From: an uncultured Eubacteriales bacterium
GTDB lineage: Bacteria; Bacillota; Clostridia; Oscillospirales; Oscillospiraceae
Reading direction: 5' to 3'
Length of the DNA stretch: 13,518 nt
Assembly: GCA_900552475.1 (NCBI GenBank)
Contig: USAC01000054.1
Coordinates: 1 to 13,518, forward strand
The notes beneath the pieces are model-generated. The model had not been told where the DNA came from. It saw nothing but the letters and a program-made list of their open reading frames with translations, and made no database searches. How positions within the stretch are numbered: position 1 is the stretch's first letter; each line of letters starts with the position of its first letter. Of the stretch, positions 11,976-13,518 are shown piece after piece. Position numbers and translations under genes: made by a program.

Positions 11976-13000
11976 CAAAAGCCCTCCTTTGCCGCGGAAA
12001 AGACCACGGCGTGGCAGATGCCGGGGATGCTCTCGCCCTGAAACGACGAGGTCGGACTGAGCAGCGCACCGGTCGGGGCGAAGATGATCCGCCGCCAGCA
12101 CCCCTCGCGCATCATGCGCAGCAGATACCCGTTCAGCACCGCCGCCGAGCAGCCGCAGCCGGAGCCGCCCGCGTGCATGTCCTGCCGCTCGAGGTCGTAG
12201 AGTAGCAGGCCGCAGTCCGTGTAGTTCTTCGAGAGGTCGATCCCCTCGCGCGCGAAGAGGTCGAGGACGATTTCGCGCCCCAGCGCGCCGAGGTCGCCCG
12301 TTACGATCAGGTCATAGTCGCCGGGGGAGGTGCCCGTCTCGCGCAGGAGGGCGGCGAGCGTGTCATGCGCGGCGGGCGCCATGGCCGCGCCCATGTTGTT
12401 GACATCGCTGATGCCGAGGTCGACGATCTTTCCACAGGTGACGTGCGTGATATACGGCCCGTCGCCCTGCGCACCGAGGATGCAGCAGCCCGCTGCGGTG
12501 GCCGTCCACTGGGCGGTCGGGGCACGCTGGCTGCCATAGGGGACGGGCATGCGGTACGGGCGCGGGGGGGGGCAGTTGTGCGAGCTGGTCTGCGCGGCGG
12601 CAAGCCGCGCAAAGCCCCCGTCGATGAGCAGGCTCGCGAGCGACAGCCCCTCGCCCATCGTGGAGCACGCGCCGTAGAGCCCGTAGAACGGGACGCGGAA
12701 CTCGCGCAGGCTGAAGGACGTCCCGATGCACTGGTTGAGCAGGTCGCCCGCGAGGATATAGTCCAGATCCTCCGGCGAAAGCCCGCCCTTCTGCAGCGCG
12801 CGCTCAAGCGCGCGGCGCTGCATGGCGGCCTCGCCCTTCTCCCAGGTCTTGCAGCCGAAGAACGAGTCGGTGCTTAGCTCGTCAAAATAGCCCGCCAGCG
12901 GGCCCTGCGCCTCCAGCTTGCCGCCGATGCTGGCATAGGAGACGACGCTGACGGGGTTCGAGAGGCGGACCGTCTGGCGGCCCAGCCGTTTTGCAGGCAT
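11975..13000 (-). CDS. spoVAD: Stage V sporulation protein AD
   Basis: Thiolase-fold protein of the SpoVA complex; in Bacillus it is peripheral to the inner spore membrane and binds dipicolinic acid directly. The 341-residue product matches the family length (338 in B. subtilis). It starts LGRQTVRLSNPVSVVSYAS, has the thiolase nucleophile-region motif LYGACSTMGEG with Cys112, then SSHNCPPPRPYRMPVPYG (139-156), RAPTAQWTATA, and the late DMHAGGSGCGCSA block. GAGGTGA (13007-13013) lies six bases before the ATG. It is followed by spoVAE, but spoVAC, normally directly upstream, is absent; the upstream space holds a candidate forespore promoter and a divergent reductase gene. Confidence 0.96.
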   Translation of the reverse strand: MPAKRLGRQTVRLSNPVSVVSYASIGGKLEAQGPLAGYFDELSTDSFFGCKTWEKGEAAMQRRALERALQKGGLSPEDLDYILAGDLLNQCIGTSFSLREFRVPFYGLYGACSTMGEGLSLASLLIDGGFARLAAAQTSSHNCPPPRPYRMPVPYGSQRAPTAQWTATAAGCCILGAQGDGPYITHVTCGKIVDLGISDVNNMGAAMAPAAHDTLAALLRETGTSPGDYDLIVTGDLGALGREIVLDLFAREGIDLSKNYTDCGLLLYDLERQDMHAGGSGCGCSAAVLNGYLLRMMREGCWRRIIFAPTGALLSPTSSFQGESIPGICHAVVFSAAKEGF

Positions 13001-13028
13001 ATGCGTTCACCTCGCAGTTTGTTTGACT

Positions 13029-13058
13029 TAGTTTGCCGCGAGGGGAGCGGAAATATCC
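13029..13058 (-). promoter_or_regulatory. Candidate sigma-G promoter of spoVAD-spoVAE
   Basis: On the minus strand GGATA (13058-13054), 18 bases, CAAACTA (13035-13029). This approximates the sigma-G consensus (GNATR, about 18, CATNNTA) with one -10 mismatch, and would start transcription about 21 bases before the ATG. spoVA operons are known sigma-G targets. No sigma-A promoter is visible here on this strand. Confidence 0.5.
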
Positions 13059-13110
13059 GCCAAAGCAGGCAATTCCGCGCAAAAATAAGCGTCTGCACTC
13101 TTCAATCTGT

Positions 13111-13140
13111 TTGTACACACCCGCGGCGGTGTGATATAAT
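13111..13140 (+). promoter_or_regulatory. Promoter of the aldo/keto reductase gene with operator-like repeat
   Basis: TATAAT (13135-13140) preceded by TGA, an extended -10, with TTGTAC (13111-13116) as a weak -35 at 18 bases. Between them lies a perfect inverted repeat, CACACC (13116-13121) and GGTGTG (13128-13133), separated by six bases. A repressor binding there would block RNA polymerase. Confidence 0.65.
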
Positions 13141-13178
13141 CAAAGTACATAACACTATAGAATCAGGTGGATGACAAG

Positions 13179-13507
13179 ATGATCTATCGTGATTTCAAGG
13201 GAACGAAGCTCTCCATGCTGGGCTTTGGAACCATGCGCCTGCCGGTGCTGGAGAACGGGCAGATCGACACGGCGCAGACGCAGGAGATGGTCGATTACGC
13301 CATGGCCCACGGCGTCAACTATTACGACACCGCGTGCAGAACAAGTCCGAGACGGTGGTGGGCGCCTGTCTGAAAAAGCACCCGCGGGAGAGCTTTTATC
13401 TGGCGGCCAAGTTCCCCGGCCATATGCTGGCGGAGAACGATTACCTAAAAAACTTGCAAGCCTTGGTTTTGGAAGACGAGCGACGCCAGCGCAGAAGACG
13501 CTGGTAG
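13179..13507 (+). pseudogene. Aldo/keto reductase, frameshifted and truncated
   Basis: N-terminal part of an NADPH-dependent aldo/keto reductase. The ATG at 13179 follows AGGTGG at good distance; the product starts MIYRDFKGTKLSMLGFGTMRL and reaches HGVNYYDTA, the strand bearing the catalytic Asp/Tyr region. After DTA (13334) the frame is lost and a TGA follows at 13371. Resuming one frame over at 13340 restores family sequence, NKSETVVGACLKKHPRESFYLAAKFPG, up to AENDY (13444). The usual text between, a WGYH/YPYH-type stretch with a catalytic-region residue, is missing, as if 7 bases were deleted (inference from the remembered family pattern). After 13444 the resumed frame no longer resembles the family and ends at a TAG (13505-13507). 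Real decay and an assembly fault are both possible. Confidence 0.7.
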
Positions 13508-13518
13508 TTCAGAAACTA
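13445..13518. other. Unassigned right-end segment
   Basis: These 74 bases do not continue the reductase. They are more A/T-rich at first (CTAAAAAACTTGCAAG, including the palindrome CTTGCAAG at 13453-13460) and contain a small inverted repeat CCAGCG (13486-13491)/CGCTGG (13499-13504). They could be the edge of an insertion, unrelated DNA joined in assembly, or diverged remnant. I recognise no known element. Confidence 0.4.

Noticed and set aside
1..13518. Defence island, CRISPR array, prophage or biosynthetic cluster
   Set aside because: No spaced direct repeats, nuclease, transposase, integrase or biosynthetic signature was seen; the genes are core functions on both strands.

Overview
The window looks like a piece of chromosome from a GC-rich, spore-forming member of the Clostridia, most likely Oscillospiraceae-like. 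The evidence is Firmicutes-type leaders and strong Shine-Dalgarno sequences, a Cys4-type L33, an L10 leader of Firmicutes type, the sporulation genes spoVAD and spoVAE, a YpsA-like SLOG protein and codon use heavily biased to G/C at third positions. The family placement is inferred from gene content, not tested.

Left part (1-3000, all minus strand): a membrane-anchored DUF1287-type protein, then murA (first committed step of peptidoglycan synthesis) with its own promoter and a leader carrying a perfect inverted repeat, then a WalJ/YycJ-type metallo-beta-lactamase-fold hydrolase that runs off the left edge. Together this is a cell-wall-flavoured block. About 430 bases without a convincing gene follow, ending in the trpS promoter. 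trpS (plus strand) faces a two-component system (minus strand; response regulator, then overlapping histidine kinase), and the two converge on a 16-bp bidirectional terminator.

Centre (6630-10265, plus strand): the translation and transcription block rpmG-secE-nusG-rplK-rplA-rplJ-rplL. It has a promoter and structured leader before rpmG, a structured 130-base spacer before rplK, a consensus promoter plus L10-type leader and attenuator before rplJ, and a UUCG-loop terminator after rplL. rpoB, the usual next gene, is absent; the operon stops at that terminator.

Right part: a YpsA-like SLOG protein and a small nitroreductase form a two-gene unit with a good sigma-A promoter. A spacer with strong hairpins separates them from the convergent spoVAD-spoVAE pair (DPA uptake into the developing spore), which has a plausible sigma-G promoter and no spoVAC next to it. 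Divergent from spoVAD is the start of an aldo/keto reductase that is broken by a short frameshifting deletion and then loses family resemblance close to the window edge.

Most of the window is conserved housekeeping sequence. I see no defence system, CRISPR array, prophage, insertion sequence, biosynthetic cluster, rRNA or tRNA. The observations worth following are regulatory RNA structures, gene-order departures (no rpoB after rplL, no spoVAC before spoVAD) and the damaged reductase at the right end.
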